Origin: Streptomyces sp. I6
Lineage (GTDB): Bacteria; Actinomycetota; Actinomycetes; Streptomycetales; Streptomycetaceae
DNA length: 64,000 bases
Direction: 5' to 3'
Assembly: GCA_003725745.1 (NCBI GenBank)
Contig: RHDP01000001.1
Span: 6,737,501-6,801,500 of the forward strand
Part shown: piece after piece, positions 18,374 to 29,637 of the stretch
Layout of the letters: each line of letters starts with the position of its first letter
Position numbering within the stretch: position 1 is the first letter of the stretch
Position numbers and translations under genes: made by a program
The notes under the pieces: generated by a model
Database searches by the model: none
What the model saw: the letters and a program-made list of their open reading frames with translations, nothing else
What the model was told of the DNA's origin: nothing

Positions 18374-20076
18374 GCCGGGCCAGGTTCCCCGCACCCGACC
18401 CCGGCGCCCCCGCCACCGCGTCCCCCGTCCGCTACCTGGTCTGGCTGGCCACCCGCCACCGCGGCAGCCTCGCGCTGGCCACGGTCCTCGGCGTGCTGTG
18501 CACCCTGGCCCAGGCGCTGGTGCCGGCGGCCGTCGGTCTCGGCATCGACCGGGGGCTGCTCCAGCGCGACCGGCACGCGCTGCTGCTGTGGGGCGGGGCG
18601 GTGCTCGCCCTCGGCGTCTTCCAGGCCGTCGTCGGCATGCTGCGCGACCGGGCGTCGACCACCAACCGGTTCGGGGCCGTGTACGGGACCACCCAACTGG
18701 TCGTCCGCCAGGCCGCCGAGCTGGGTGCGGAGCTGCCCCGGCGCGCCTCCGCCGGCTCGGTCGTCAGCGTCAGCGCCATGGACATCGGCCACCTCGGCAT
18801 CGCCCTCGAGGGGACGGCACGCGGCAGCGGCGCGGTCGTGTCGATCCTCTTCGCAGCCGTGTTCATGCTGGTCACGTCATGGCAGTTGGGACTGCTGGTG
18901 CTGATCGGCGTCCCGCTGATCGCCGGCACCGTCAGCCGGCTGCTGCGCGTGCTGCACGCCCGCCAGCGGCGGCTGCGCGAAGAGCAGGGGGCCCTCACCG
19001 ACCTGTCGGTGGACATCATCGACGGGCTGCGCGTCCTTCGCGGTTTCGGCGGCGACAAGGTCTACGGCCGCCGCTACCGCGAGGGTTCCCAGGCCGTGCG
19101 CGCGGAGGGCGCACGGGTGGCGGACACCGTCGCCGGCATCGCCTTCCTGCGCGTCCTGCTGCCCGGGGCCCTGCTGGTCGCCATCGTCTGGCTCGGTGCG
19201 CACCAGGTCGCCACCGGCCGCCTCGAACCGGGCCTGCTGGTCGCCTTCTACGGCTACGCCGTCTTCCTCACCGACCAGCTGGGGCAGGTCACGACCATGC
19301 TCGATCAGCTGACCCGCGCCAACGTCGCTGCGGCCCGGGTCCTGGACTTCCTGCGCCTGGAGCGGGAGCTGCCCTCCGGCACCCGGCCGCTGCGGGACGA
19401 CGGGCCGGAACTCCCGCTGCACGACCCCGACTCCGGACTGACCGTTCCGCCCGGCCGGCTGCTCGCCGTGGTGTGCGGCTCGGACGGGGACGCCCGGACC
19501 CTGGCGGAACGGCTCTGCGGGTACACCGGTTCCGCGGTCCGGCGCGGCGAGACCCTCCTGTCCGCCCACCGCACCGACGACGTCCGCCGCCACCTGCTCC
19601 TGGCCGACAACGACGCCACCCTCTTCGCCGGGCGGCTCGGCGCGGAACTCGACCCCCGCGGCTGCCGGTCCGAGGCCGACGTCCTGCGGGCCCTGGACGC
19701 GGCCTGTGCCCGCGACGTCGCCGACGCCCTGCCCGACGGCCTGGCGCACGAGTTCACCGGCGGACGCGAGGTGTCCGGCGGACAGCAGCAGCGGCTGCGC
19801 CTGGCCCGCGCCCTGCTGGCGGATCCGCCCCTGCTCGTCCTCGTCGACCCGACGAACGCCCTCGACGCCCACACCGAGGGCCGCGTCGCCCGGAACCTCG
19901 GCCCCTACCGTGCGGGCCGCACCACCGTCGTCTTCACCACCAGCCCCATCGTCCTCGACCGCGCCGACGCCGTGGTGTTCGTCAAGGAAGGCAAGGCCGT
20001 CGCCGAAGGGTGCCACCGGACCCTCCTCGCGGACCCCGGCTACCGCGCCGTCGTCACCCGGGAGGTCCTGGCGTGA
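18370..20076 (+). CDS. ABC exporter subunit A (degenerate nucleotide-binding site)
   Basis: 568 aa: six transmembrane helices (about 20-300) and a nucleotide-binding domain. The P-loop position reads VVCGSDGDARTL and lacks GxxGxGKS/T, and the Walker B position reads LLVLVDPTN with Pro where the catalytic Glu should be. In contrast, the signature VSGGQQQRLRLARAL is intact. This is the pattern of a heterodimeric exporter in which one site is dead. It overlaps the methyltransferase and subunit B genes by GTGA at each side. It probably exports the guanidino-peptide made by this cluster. Confidence 0.88.
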   Translation: MSRARFPAPDPGAPATASPVRYLVWLATRHRGSLALATVLGVLCTLAQALVPAAVGLGIDRGLLQRDRHALLLWGGAVLALGVFQAVVGMLRDRASTTNRFGAVYGTTQLVVRQAAELGAELPRRASAGSVVSVSAMDIGHLGIALEGTARGSGAVVSILFAAVFMLVTSWQLGLLVLIGVPLIAGTVSRLLRVLHARQRRLREEQGALTDLSVDIIDGLRVLRGFGGDKVYGRRYREGSQAVRAEGARVADTVAGIAFLRVLLPGALLVAIVWLGAHQVATGRLEPGLLVAFYGYAVFLTDQLGQVTTMLDQLTRANVAAARVLDFLRLERELPSGTRPLRDDGPELPLHDPDSGLTVPPGRLLAVVCGSDGDARTLAERLCGYTGSAVRRGETLLSAHRTDDVRRHLLLADNDATLFAGRLGAELDPRGCRSEADVLRALDAACARDVADALPDGLAHEFTGGREVSGGQQQRLRLARALLADPPLLVLVDPTNALDAHTEGRVARNLGPYRAGRTTVVFTTSPIVLDRADAVVFVKEGKAVAEGCHRTLLADPGYRAVVTREVLA

Positions 20077-21896
20077 CCGCCCCCGCCGGCACGGACCCGG
20101 GCACCGACTCGGGCACCTCCTCCGGCACGGACCCGGGCAGCGCCGCCGCCCCGCCCGCCGAGCGGCTGCCCGTCGCCTCCCCCGGGAGGTCCGCGCCCAC
20201 GCCCGGCGCACCATGCTCAGGCACCGGGGCCCGCTGGCCCGCTCACTGGCCCTGCACGCCCTGGCCTGCCTCGCCGCGCTGGCCGCGCCCCAACTGCTCG
20301 GCCGGATCGTGGAGGGCGCCGCGCGCGGCACGCTCGCGGTCACCCCCGTGGCCCTCGCGATCTGCGCCGCGGTGGTCCTCCAGGCGGTCTTCACCCGATT
20401 CGCGCGGCTGGCCTCACTGAGGCTCGGCGAGACCGTACTCGCCGAGTTGCGCGAGGAGTTCGTCGACCGGGTGCTGTCGCTGCCCACCCCGCCGTGGAGC
20501 GGGCCGGGACCGGCGAGCTGGTCACCCGGACCACCCGGGACGTCGACGTCCTCGCCCTCGCCGTGCAACGGGCCGTACCCGACACCCTGGTGGCGGGCAC
20601 CACCATCGCCCTGACCATCGGGGCCGTCTGCCTGACCGACCCGCTGCTCGTGCTGCCCTGCCTGGTGGCCGTGCCGGTACTGTGGCTGTCCACCCGCTGG
20701 TACCTCAGGCGGGCCCGGGCCGGCTACCTGCGCTCGAACTCCTCGTACGCCCGCCTCACCGACCACCTCGGCGAGACCGTCGCGGGCGCCCGCACGGTGG
20801 AGGCACTCGGGCTCCAGGGGCGCCGCCGCCGCCGCACCGACGGGGACATCGCCGCCTCCTACGCCGCCGAACTGCACACCCTGAACCTGCGCAGCACCTA
20901 TCTGCCGATCGCCGACACCGGCTACATCCTGCCGGTGGCCGCCACACTGGTCATCGGCGGCCTGATGTACATCGAGGGGCTGGTCGGACTGGCCGCCGCC
21001 ACCGCCGCCACCCTGTACGTCCAGCAGGTCATCGGGCCCGTGGACACCCTGCTGTACTGGATGGACGAACTCCAGGTCGGCGGCGCCTCCATGGCCCGCA
21101 TCCTCGGTGTGCGCGACGCGGCGGCCGCGGACACCCCCGGCAGGACGGGCCGGGACGCGGCACCGTGCCCCACCTTCCGGGACGCCTCGATCGAGGTACG
21201 GGAGGTGCACTTCGCCTACCCGGCCCGGAAGGACAGCCTGCGCGGCGTCGACCTGCACATACGCCCCGGTGAGCGGCTGGCCGTCGTGGGCCCCTCGGGG
21301 GCGGGCAAGTCCACCCTGGGCCGGCTCCTCGCCGGGATCGACAGCCCCGGCCGGGGCACCGTCACCCTGGGCGGCGTGGCCCTGACGGAACTGCCGCCGG
21401 ACGTCCTGCGCCAGCGCGTCATCCTGGTCACCCAGGAGTACCACGTGTTCCGCGGCACCCTCGCCGACAACCTGCTCATCGCCCGCCCCGACGCGAAGCC
21501 CGCGGACCTGGAGCGCGCCCTGCGCGCCGTGGCCGCCTGGGAGTGGGCGTCGGAGCTGGGCCTGGACCACCGGGTCGGCTCCGGCGCGGCCGAGCTGCCC
21601 CGGCCCGGGCCCAGCAACTGGCGCTGGCCCGGCTGCTGCTGCTCGACCCGCCCGTCGTCGTCTTCGACGAGGCGACGGCACTGCTCGACCCGCACACCGC
21701 GCGGACGGTGGAACGGGCCCTGGCCGGTCTGCTCGGCGGAACGGTGGTCTCCATCGCCCACCGGCTGCACACCGCCCACGACGCCGACCGGGTGGTGGTA
21801 CTGGAGGACGGCAGGATCACCGAGAACGGCACCCACGGCGAACTGGTGGCCCGCGGCGGCGCGTACGCACAGCTCTGGAAGTCCTGGCACGGGTGA
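20073..21896 (+). CDS. ABC exporter subunit B (three frameshifts)
   Basis: About 608 aa once three single-base deletions are restored (near 20190, 20492 and 21600, all in C/G runs). Six transmembrane helices are followed by a nucleotide-binding domain with intact Walker A (GPSGAGKSTLGRLLAG), Q-loop VTQEYH, Walker B VVVFDEATALLD and IAHRLH. The signature position reads AELPPARAQQLALARL instead of LSGGQ. It is therefore complementary to subunit A, which has LSGGQ but no P-loop, leaving one composite ATP site. Exporter for the adjacent cluster is inference. Confidence 0.85.
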
Positions 21897-21951
21897 TGCG
21901 GGGGCCGGGACCCGCCGTCCGGACCCCCGCCCGCCGGCCGCCGCCCCTGCC

Positions 21952-23153
21952 TCACCAGGCCACCGGAAGCCGGTGGACCCCGTAGAAGCCCATGTCCTCC
22001 CCAGCGGCACCTCCGACGGCGGAACGGCCAGCCTCAGGCCGGGGAAGCGGGCGAGGAGCGCGGGGAAGGCGACGCGCATCTCCGCGCGGGCCAGATGCTG
22101 GCCGATGCACTGGTGCGCCCCGTGGCCGAAGGCCAGATGGCCGGAGGCGGAGCGGGTGAGGTCGAGGCGGCCGGGGTCCGCGAAGCGGGCGGGGTCGTGG
22201 TTCGCGGCGGACAGCGAGACCGTCACGGACTCCCCGGCGCGCAGGGTGTGCCCCTCCAGTGCCACGTCCTCCAGCGGTGAGCGGGGGACCCCGAAGTGGA
22301 AGATGGTCAGGTACCGCAGCAGCTCCTCGACGGCGTTCCCGGCCAGGGACGGGTCGGCCGCCAGGCGCGCCCGCTGGCCCGGGTGGGACAGCAGCGCGAA
22401 GGCGCCCAGCCCCAGGGAGCCGGACGTCGTCTCGTGCCCCGCCGACAGCAGCAGGGCGCCCACCCCGGCGACCTCGGCGGGGGACAGCTCACCCGCGGTG
22501 GCGAGCACGCTCAGCAGGTCGTCGCCCGGCACCCGGAGCCGGTGGCGGGTCAGCTCCGTGAGGAAGGCGTCCAGTTCGCCCATGGCCGCCGCGGCCTCGG
22601 CGGCGGTCGCGCCGATCCTGAAGAGGGTGGCGCTGTTGCGCTGGAACCCGGCGCGTTCCGTGTAGGGCACGCCGAGCAGCTCGCAGATCACCAGCGAGGG
22701 GACGGGGAGCGCGAACCGCTCGACGAGATCGGCCCGGCCGCCGAGGCCGGCCATCGCCTCCAGGTGCGCGTCGACGATCTGCTCGATCCGGGGTGTCAGG
22801 GCCCGCGTCCGGCGGGCGGTGAACCAGCCCATCAGCTGCCTGCGCAGCCGCGTGTGGTGCGGTGCGTCCATGTCGACCAGCCAGCCCGGCAGGGCGGGCC
22901 TGCCGTAGAACGGGTCCGTCCCCGGCCGGCCCACCGGCACCCGCTTGAATTCCGACCGGGCGCTGAAGCGGGGGTCGGCGAGCACCCGGCGCGCCGGGTC
23001 GTACCCGGTGACCAGCCATCCGGTATGGCCGTCGGGGTAGCGCAGGCGGCTCACCGGTGCGTGCCCGCGAATCGCCGCGAGTTCCGGGGGCGGGTCGAAC
23101 GGGCGGGTCCGGTCGCGGGCGGTGGGGTGGGCGGGAACGGTCCGGCCGCTCAT
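21952..23153 (-). CDS. Cytochrome P450 (frameshift at the 3' end)
   Basis: About 400 aa. I-helix oxygen-binding motif AGHETTSGSLGLG, K-helix EELLRY (ExxR) and the heme loop FGHGAHQCIGQHLARAE with axial Cys mark a bacterial class I P450. One G is missing near 22003 in a GGGG run; restored, the protein ends in the usual way (MGFYGVHRLPVAW) at 21952. It is the last gene of the minus-strand operon. A role in hydroxylating a ring methyl group, as needed for pheganomycin's hydroxymethyl, is a reasonable inference. Confidence 0.88.
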
Positions 23154-24483
23154 GACCCGGCTCCGGACCCGGCTCCGGACCCGGCGGCGGCCCGCGGGCG
23201 GGCGTGGTCCCTGAGGAAGGCGCCGAGCCGCCGCACGCCCTCGTCGATCCCGTCCGGGTCCAGGTAGCTGCACGACAGCCGCAGCGTACGGGTGCCTCCG
23301 CCGCCGGGTGGAACGGGGCCATCGGGGTCCACAGCACTCCGTACCCGGCCGCGGAGGCCTCCAGCAGGGCGGGGTCCGCCCGCACCGGCAGCCGCATCTG
23401 CACGAAGAACCCGCCGCCGGGCCGGTTCCACTCCACCCCGTCCGGCAGGCCCGCGGCGCCCTCGCGGTCCAGCGCCCGCAGCAGGTGGGCGAGGTTGCGC
23501 CGGTAGAGAGCGGACCTGTTCCGGCCCATTTCGGTGAGCGAGCCGCCGTGTTCCAGCAGCATGCCGGCGATCAGCGCCTGGCACACCGGCGAGGTGTTCA
23601 CCGTGACGGCGGTCTTCAGCCGCGCCAGTTCCGCAGCGAGAGGGACCGCGGGGCCGCCGGCGGTCCGCACGGACTGGTCGGCGACGACGTAGCCGACGCG
23701 GGCGCCGGGGAAGCACACCTTCGCGAACGTGCCGATGTGGACCACCCGCCGCCCGGTGTCCAGGGCCTTGAGGGCGGGCAGTTCGGAGCCGGGGGGCGCC
23801 GTGAACCCGTACGCGTTGTCCTCCAGCACGAGGAAGTCCTCCTGCTCGGCCAGCTCCAGCAGCCGCGGGCGCCGCCCGGCCGCCATCCGGGTGCCGCTGG
23901 GGTTGGCGTAGTCGGGCGCCACGTAGCACGCCCGGATGCGGCGGCCGGCGCGGCGGGCCGCACGGCACGCCTCGGCCAGCGCGTCGACGTCCAGGCCGTC
24001 GCCGTCCTCGGGCACGGGTACCACGCGGGCGCCGAGCACACCGGCGGCGCTGGTGATGCCCACGAAGCAGGGGTCCGAGACGGCCAGCAGGTCCTCCGGG
24101 GAGGCGATCAGGGCGCGCAGCGCCAGGAACATCGCCTCCTGCGCTCCGACGGTGATCACCAGGGTGCCGGGGTCGGCGGCGATGCCCTGGTCGCGGCGGA
24201 GGGCGTCGGCCACGATGCCGTTGATCACGCCCCGGGCGGGCCCGTACTCGTAGAGCAGCCGGTCCGCCCGGCCGCGGCCGGGGCCCGCCGCCGCCGCGTG
24301 GGCGGTGAAGCGGTCCAGGTAGCGGGCCGTGTCCAGCCCGTCGTAGGGCGCCGGGTGCGGGGCCCCGGGGGCGAAGGAGAGGGCGTCCGGGTACCGGTCC
24401 ATGATCTCGTTGAGGAAGCCGATCGACTCCAGCGCCGGGTCCTGGAGCGAGGCGTGCAGGCCCTCGCGGGCGAGGGACGTCAC
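23150..24483 (-). CDS. Class I/II aminotransferase, HpgT-like (one frameshift)
   Basis: About 444 aa PLP enzyme. YEYGPARGVINGIVADALRR, YVAPDYANPSGTRM and the PLP-Lys region HIGTFAKVCFPGARVGY are clear. In dihydroxyphenylglycine pathways the HpgT-type enzyme transaminates 3,5-dihydroxyphenylglyoxylate, and the position next to dpgABC supports that here. One base is missing near 23300 in the CCGCCGCCGGG run; the C-terminus (LRLSCSYLDPDGIDEGVRRL) follows in the next frame. GTG at 24483 overlaps the dpgC stop and ATGA joins it to the P450. Confidence 0.88.
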
Positions 24484-25858
24484 GACGGGATCCGTTCGGA
24501 ACGCGCCCGGTGGCGCTCGGTCTTGGCCAGGACGTCGGCACTGTAGATGCGGCGGGCCTGGACGACCGCGAACTCCGCCAGGTAGGCGCGCAGCAGGTCG
24601 ATGGGCTCCTCGGCCAGCGTCAGCATCGCCCGGTTGGCGGCCACGGCCGGACCGGCCAGTTCGCGTACGGCGCGCTCGGCGGCCCCGTCGAGCGCGGCCG
24701 TGGGCAGCACCTCGTCGACGAGCAGGGCCGCGGCCGGGTCACCGGTGTGGATACGGCGGCCCGACAGGATGATCTGCCGGGCCGTCCGGGCTCCGGTGAG
24801 CCGGGTGAGCCGCAGGTTGCCCAGGCCCGGGACGATGCCCTCGTCGGCGGCCGGCAGGCTCAGGAACGCGCCCTCCTCGGCGATCACGCGGTCCAGGACG
24901 AGCAGGAGCTGCATGCCGCCGCCGATGGCGAAGGAGTCGACGACGCCCACCCAGGGCTTGCCCGCCACGCCGGTGCCGCCGGCGGCCGGACCGTCGAGGA
25001 GCAGCCCCCGGGCCATCTTGTTGATGTAGCCGAGCTCCCGGCCGAGGAGGAACCCGACGAAGGAGATCGCGCCCGAGCGCAGCTCCTTGAGGTTGATGCC
25101 CGCGCTGAAGACCCGCTTCCCGGCGTGGCGCGGGTGGGTCACGGGCCCGCCCCGCAGGACCCCGACGCGTACCCGGTCGTCGAGGAGGGCCACGTCGACG
25201 GCGGTTTCGAGGTCGGCGATCAGCCGGTTGTCCTCGGCGTTGAGGCAGTGGCCGTTGCGGAAGGTCACGTGGGCCGCCTCGCCGCGGCGTTCGAGCAGCA
25301 CGGCGGGGAGGTCCAGCCGGTCCGCGCGGCGGAACTCCGCGAGGCGGGCGGCCGAGCCGGGGGCCGGGCGCAGCATGCTCTCGATGAGGTGCGTGCCCGC
25401 GGTGGGGAGCGCAGCAGTGCCCCGAAGAAGATGCCCTGGTCGATCTCGCGGCCTTCCTTGTGGGCCTGGAGGCGTCCGCGTTCCTCGGCGAGCTGGGCGG
25501 CGTCCGGTACGAGGCCGGGGAAGCGCAAGGCCGCGTCGGCGGCCAGGTCGGCGAGCCGGGGACGCCGGGTGCGCCCTGCGGTGAGGCCGTCGTAGACCGC
25601 CTCGGCGTGGCGTGCGAGGAACGCGTGCCGGGCCGCCCGGCACTCCTCGTGGAGGCGCGCCGCCTGCTCCGCCTCGGTGCCGGTGCGGTCCGGGCCGGGC
25701 GGCAGGAGGGCGAGCATACGCTCGATGCCGGCGGCGTGGCGGGCGAGGAGACCGGCGTCGGCGGCGAGGGCGCCGGCGAAATCGGGGGCGCCGGCCGGCC
25801 CGTCCTCCTCCGCGTGGTCCGGCCGGTCCTCCTCTGAGTGGTCCGGCCGGTCACTCAT
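24480..25858 (-). CDS. dpgC: DpgC: 3,5-dihydroxyphenylacetyl-CoA dioxygenase (one frameshift)
   Basis: Cofactor-independent dioxygenase of the crotonase superfamily that converts 3,5-dihydroxyphenylacetyl-CoA to 3,5-dihydroxyphenylglyoxylate. About 459 aa after restoring one C near 25404 (FFGALLRSP|TAGTHLIESML). The N-terminal helical domain is followed by the crotonase core (KRVFSAGINLKELRSGAISF, DSFAIGGGMQLLLVLDRV, LPAADEGIVPGLGNLRL), as in DpgC of glycopeptide clusters. The gene overlaps dpgB by 8 nt and the aminotransferase by GTGA. Confidence 0.92.
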
Positions 25859-26623
25859 GCGGCTCTCCCCCCGCAAGGCCCGGCTCAGCGGCGGCCAGGC
25901 GGCGCAGTTCGCGGTCGCAGGCGGCCAGGTGCGGACCGAGGGCCTCGTCGAACTCCAGGCTCTGCGCCTCCATGAGGAGCTGCCGGCGGACGGCGAGTTC
26001 GCGGTCGGAGATCCGGCCCATCAGCACGGTCGCGGTGTGCGCGGCCTGCTCGGTGTCGTGCGTGAGCTGGTCGATCAGGCCCAGGTCGCGGGCCCGGCCG
26101 GCGTCGATGTCGTCGCCCCACAGCACGATCTGCCGGGCGCGGGCCGCCCGAGCTGCCGGGAGATCCGGTAGACGGCCATTCCGGGCCAGAAATGGCCGTC
26201 GTTGACGGGAGCGAGGAGCCGCAGGTCCGGGGAGCCGATCCGGTAGTCGCTGACCAGCAGCAGGTCGAGGGCGGGTCCGCCGCAGGCCCCGGAGGCGACG
26301 GCGATGCTCATCGCGGGCAGCCGCTCCAGCCGCCGCACGGCCCGCTCCCAGCGGCTGATCTGCTGGATGTCCACCGGGCCCGGCCAGGTGCGGGCACCGG
26401 CGCGGGCGTCCGGCAGCCGCACCAGGAGCACCGAGCGGTCGGCCCGTTCCTCCGCCCGGTCGCAGGCGCCGGCGACGGCGGCGGTCAGCTCGGGCAGCGG
26501 CTGCCCGGCGTCCAGCCGCAGGGTGATGCGCAGCCCGTCCGAGGTGCGCTCGCGCGTGTTCTCCGCCGTGCCGGCCGCCGGTTCGCCCTCCGCGGGCAGC
26601 GGCAGCCTGTCGTGCGTCCGCAT
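25851..26623 (-). CDS. dpgB: DpgB: enoyl-CoA hydratase-like partner of DpgA (one frameshift)
   Basis: About 257 aa crotonase-fold protein. DpgB stimulates DpgA in making 3,5-dihydroxyphenylacetyl-CoA from four malonyl-CoA. Seen here: LERLPAMSIAVASGACGGPA, LLLVSDYRIGSPDLRLLAPV and GHFWPGMAVYRISRQLG. The frame then shifts near 26140 (one base missing in a G/C-rich run) into ARQIVLWGDDIDAGRARDLG. ATG at 26623 has AAGGGA upstream. Position between dpgA and dpgC supports the assignment over a generic hydratase. Confidence 0.88.
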
Positions 26624-26676
26624 CGCAGTTCCCTTCGTCGTCTCGCCGCCTCACGCAGCGCGGCCCGGGGTGCGGG

Positions 26677-27759
26677 TCACCACTGCGCCAGCGCCATCTC
26701 GATCGTCGAGCCGGGCCCCATCGTCATCAGCACCCCAGGTCGCCCGCGCGTACCGAGCCTTCGGACGCCAGCCGCTGGTAGGAGAAGAGGAAGGAGCCGC
26801 TCGACAGGTTGCCGTGGTCGCGCAGCACGCCGGTGGTGTGCCGTACGTCGTGCCGGGTCAGCCCGAGGTTGACCCGGACGGAGTCCACCACCTTCCTGCC
26901 CCCGGAGTGCACCACCCAGTGGTCGATGCGGGAGGCCGGCAGCCCCGTGCCGCGCAGCAGACGCTCCAGCGCCGCCTGCGCGTGGGCGCCGACGACGTAG
27001 GGGATCTGCGGGTCCAGCCGGAAGCTGAACTTGCCGTGACCGTCGTCCCAGTCGTAGCGCATGGCGTCGACGGCGTCGGGGATGAGGAGGCTGGAGAAGC
27101 GGAGCAGGGCGGGTGAGGGCGCCTCGCCGGCGTCCCGCCCCCGTCGCCGGGCGCGGTGACGGCGACCGCTGCCGCGCCGTCGCCGAACAGGCTGTTGACG
27201 ACGGAGGACCGCATGGTGCCGTCGAAGACGTACGCCGCGGAGCACACCTCCACGCACACCAGCAGCGCCAGCTCACCGGGGTGGGCGCGGGACCAGCCGG
27301 TGACCGCGTTCAGGGCGTTGAGGCCCGCGTTGCACCCCATGCCCACGACGTCCAGCCGCGAGCAGGAGACGTCGATGCCCAACTCCTTGATCAGCAGGGC
27401 GGAGAACCCCGGGGTCAGGAAGCCGGTGGAGGTGACGCAGCACAGGTGGCGTACGTCCGGCAGCGCGGCTCCGGCGTCGGCGAGGCAGTTCTCGATCGCC
27501 CGGCGGCCCATCAGCAGGCCCTGCCGGGTGTGCTTGCGCAGGAGTTCGCCCTGGGACTCCACCACCGGGGAGCCGTCCGGGGCGGGCGCGGGCAGGGTCA
27601 GGCCGCGCCGCTCGATGGCGCCGCGCAGGAAGAGCGAGCGGACCCGGGGATCGGTGACGGCCAGCATGCCGAGCAGCTCGCGCTGGCTGTAGCTGGTCTC
27701 GGGGACGGCGGTGCCGACCCGGCGAGCCGGGCGGCGGTCCCGGTGTTCGGCGGGGTCAT
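26677..27759 (-). CDS. dpgA: DpgA: type III polyketide synthase (three frameshifts)
   Basis: Chalcone-synthase-like enzyme that condenses malonyl-CoA to 3,5-dihydroxyphenylacetyl-CoA. Restored length is about 361 aa. VGMGCNAGLNALNAV holds the nucleophile Cys; NSLFGDGAAAVAV, the His in HWVVHSGGRKVVD and the Asn in DHGNLSSGSFLF complete the triad; MGPGSTIEMAL is the family C-terminus. Three single G or C deletions are inferred near 27715, 27135 and 26730. ATG at 27759 overlaps the amidinotransferase stop (ATGA). Confidence 0.92.
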
Positions 27760-28930
27760 CCGAGGTAGTCCTCCGGGCCGCCTTCGCGCACGGTGTCCAG
27801 GGTGAAGCAGTGGAAGCCACCGCCGAACAGCCGCCGGTGGCGGTGCCGGACCGGCACCGCCGTGAACCGGTGCTTCTCCAGTACCCGGGCCAGCTCCGGG
27901 CAGGCCTCGTTGACCAGCACGGTGTCGGGGCTCACGGACAGCACGTTGAGGTCGATGAACAGGCTGGTCAGAACCAGGTCCTCGTCCTCGTAGCGGGGGA
28001 AGTCGTCGCTCTCCGGCGTGGGTGCGACGATCCGGTCCCAACTCCGCAGCGCCTCGGGCAGCTTGTCGGCGACGGCATCGGAGCGTACGAGCAGGGTGCC
28101 GGGGCGCAGTGCCAGGACCATGCTGTCGATGTGGCTGTCGCTGAGCCGGTGCACCCGGTGGACCCGGAACCGGTCGCCGACGTGGCGCTCCAGCCAGTCG
28201 CAGGCCAGGGCGTGGTGCGCGGTGGAGACGTTGACCACGAGGTCGCGGCCGAGGCGCAGGACCTGGGCGCCGTCGAACATCATCTCGATCCCACGTCGTA
28301 GGGCGAGGGGCTGGGAGTGCCGATGGGTTCGGTGGGGCCGCCGATCGTGCTCTCGCGGGCGTAGCCGAGGTCGAACGACGCGTCCGTCATCAGGGGGCGG
28401 GGCATCACCGTCCAGCGGGCGCCCTGCGCGAAGTACCGCTGGAAGACCGGTGTGAGGAACTGCGTCTCGAAGTAGCGCGACCGGATCATCGGCGGCGTCT
28501 CGATGATCTCGTCGCCGAGGATCAGCGTGTTGTCCCGGATGTTCAGCGGGGGCACGACGGAGGCGGACCAGGCAGGGGTGCGTACCTCGTTCGTGCCGGC
28601 ATCGAGGTCCATCGGCCGGTGCACCGTGACCCCGAGGCCGGCCAGGGCCGCTGCCATGCCTTCGAGGTCCTCGGCGAGCTCGTCGACGTAGCGCTGCTTG
28701 ATGGGCACCCGGCCGCGGCGGGCCCCGTCCGCGCCGGCGCCCGTCCCCCTGTCCCCGCCGACGGTGAGCCGCGGGTAGTACCACTCGGACCGCGAGGAGT
28801 TGTCGCCGGCGATGTTGTCGTGGAAGAAGAGGTCGAAGGACAGTTCCCGTTCGTGCGACGTGTAGTTGGCCGCCGAGCCGACGACGACCTCCTTGAGGGT
28901 GGACCATTCGTCGAAGCTGTTCAGCGTCAC
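27756..28930 (-). CDS. Glycine/L-arginine amidinotransferase family protein (one frameshift)
   Basis: About 391 aa of the AGAT/StrB family, which moves an amidino group from arginine to an amine. SNSFDEW-type start (NSFDEWSTLKEVVVGSA), the catalytic His in SDSHIDSMVLALRPG and the catalytic Cys in GGGFHCFTLDTVREGG are visible. In this cluster it should guanidinylate the amino group of the dihydroxyphenylglycine, giving the phenylguanidinoacetate of pheganomycin/resorcinomycin. One G is missing near 28292 (YDVG|IEMMFDGAQ). GTG at 28930 has AGGAG upstream. First gene of the minus-strand operon. Confidence 0.9.
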
Positions 28931-29637
28931 GTGAGCTCCTCGATCGCTTGAAGTGCCCCACCGGTCCCACTGATTGCGCCGGCTCCGACCAGCCCCGACC
29001 GGGATGCCGCACCCCCAGCGTCGACGTCGCGGCGATCAAGGGCAAGGGGGCTTCGCACCGGCGGCCGCTTTTCGGTCTCCCGCGGCGAGGACCCTCCCCC
29101 GCCCCGGCACGCGGAGGGCGGGGGGCGCCGTGCCGGCGGAGCGCTCCTGGCCAGTCAGGCCGCGCCGGCGTCGGAACGCAATTCCCCGGGTCTGATTCAC
29201 AGCGGCAACGACACGGCCCTGAGAAGTGTCTGAATCCGCCCTCGAACCGACCTCTCGGAAGTGACATGGATCACAGCGGCCGCCCCGGTGGCATCCGGTG
29301 TGCTTCCATCGGATCCGGTGAGGCCCCCGGCCTCCAGGGCGGTGCCGACGCGCCGCTTCGCCTCCAACCGTGCGCAGTCACAACGGATTCACCCTCCGCC
29401 AGACCAGGCTCCCCGACTCTCCGGCCCCAGGGCCTCCGCACGCCCGAGCCCCCGCGCCCGGGTCCGCATCCCAGGTGCCTTCGGCGCGCACCGACCGCCT
29501 TCCACGGCGTCAGGACGACACACTCCGGGCTGCCCGGCCCCATGCGCATGTGCAACGCGGCGGACGCCGGCGCCGGCCCCGTCCTACGCGCCCCCTGCCC
29601 CTTCTCACCCCATGGACGACGAGGTGGACACACCGAC
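28931..29637. promoter_or_regulatory. 707-bp divergent intergenic region
   Basis: It separates the amidinotransferase-dpg operon (-) from the peptide-ligase operon (+) and must hold promoters for both. No convincing gene is seen on either strand; frames here are open but have poor codon bias and no start sites. It has no obvious long repeat. No cluster-specific regulator is encoded within the cluster, so control sites here would be read by a regulator outside it. Confidence 0.5.

Noticed and set aside
24480-28930. Glycopeptide antibiotic cluster (dpgABC plus HpgT-like gene)
   Set aside because: No NRPS modules, Oxy cross-linking set, halogenase or glycosyltransferases are present; the amidinotransferase, PGM1-type ligases and NVKD peptide point to a pheganomycin-type product.
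28948-29637. N-terminal extension of ligase A
   Set aside because: The frame is open upstream, but codon bias is poor and the ATG at 29638 has a good ribosome-binding site and starts exactly like the paralog.
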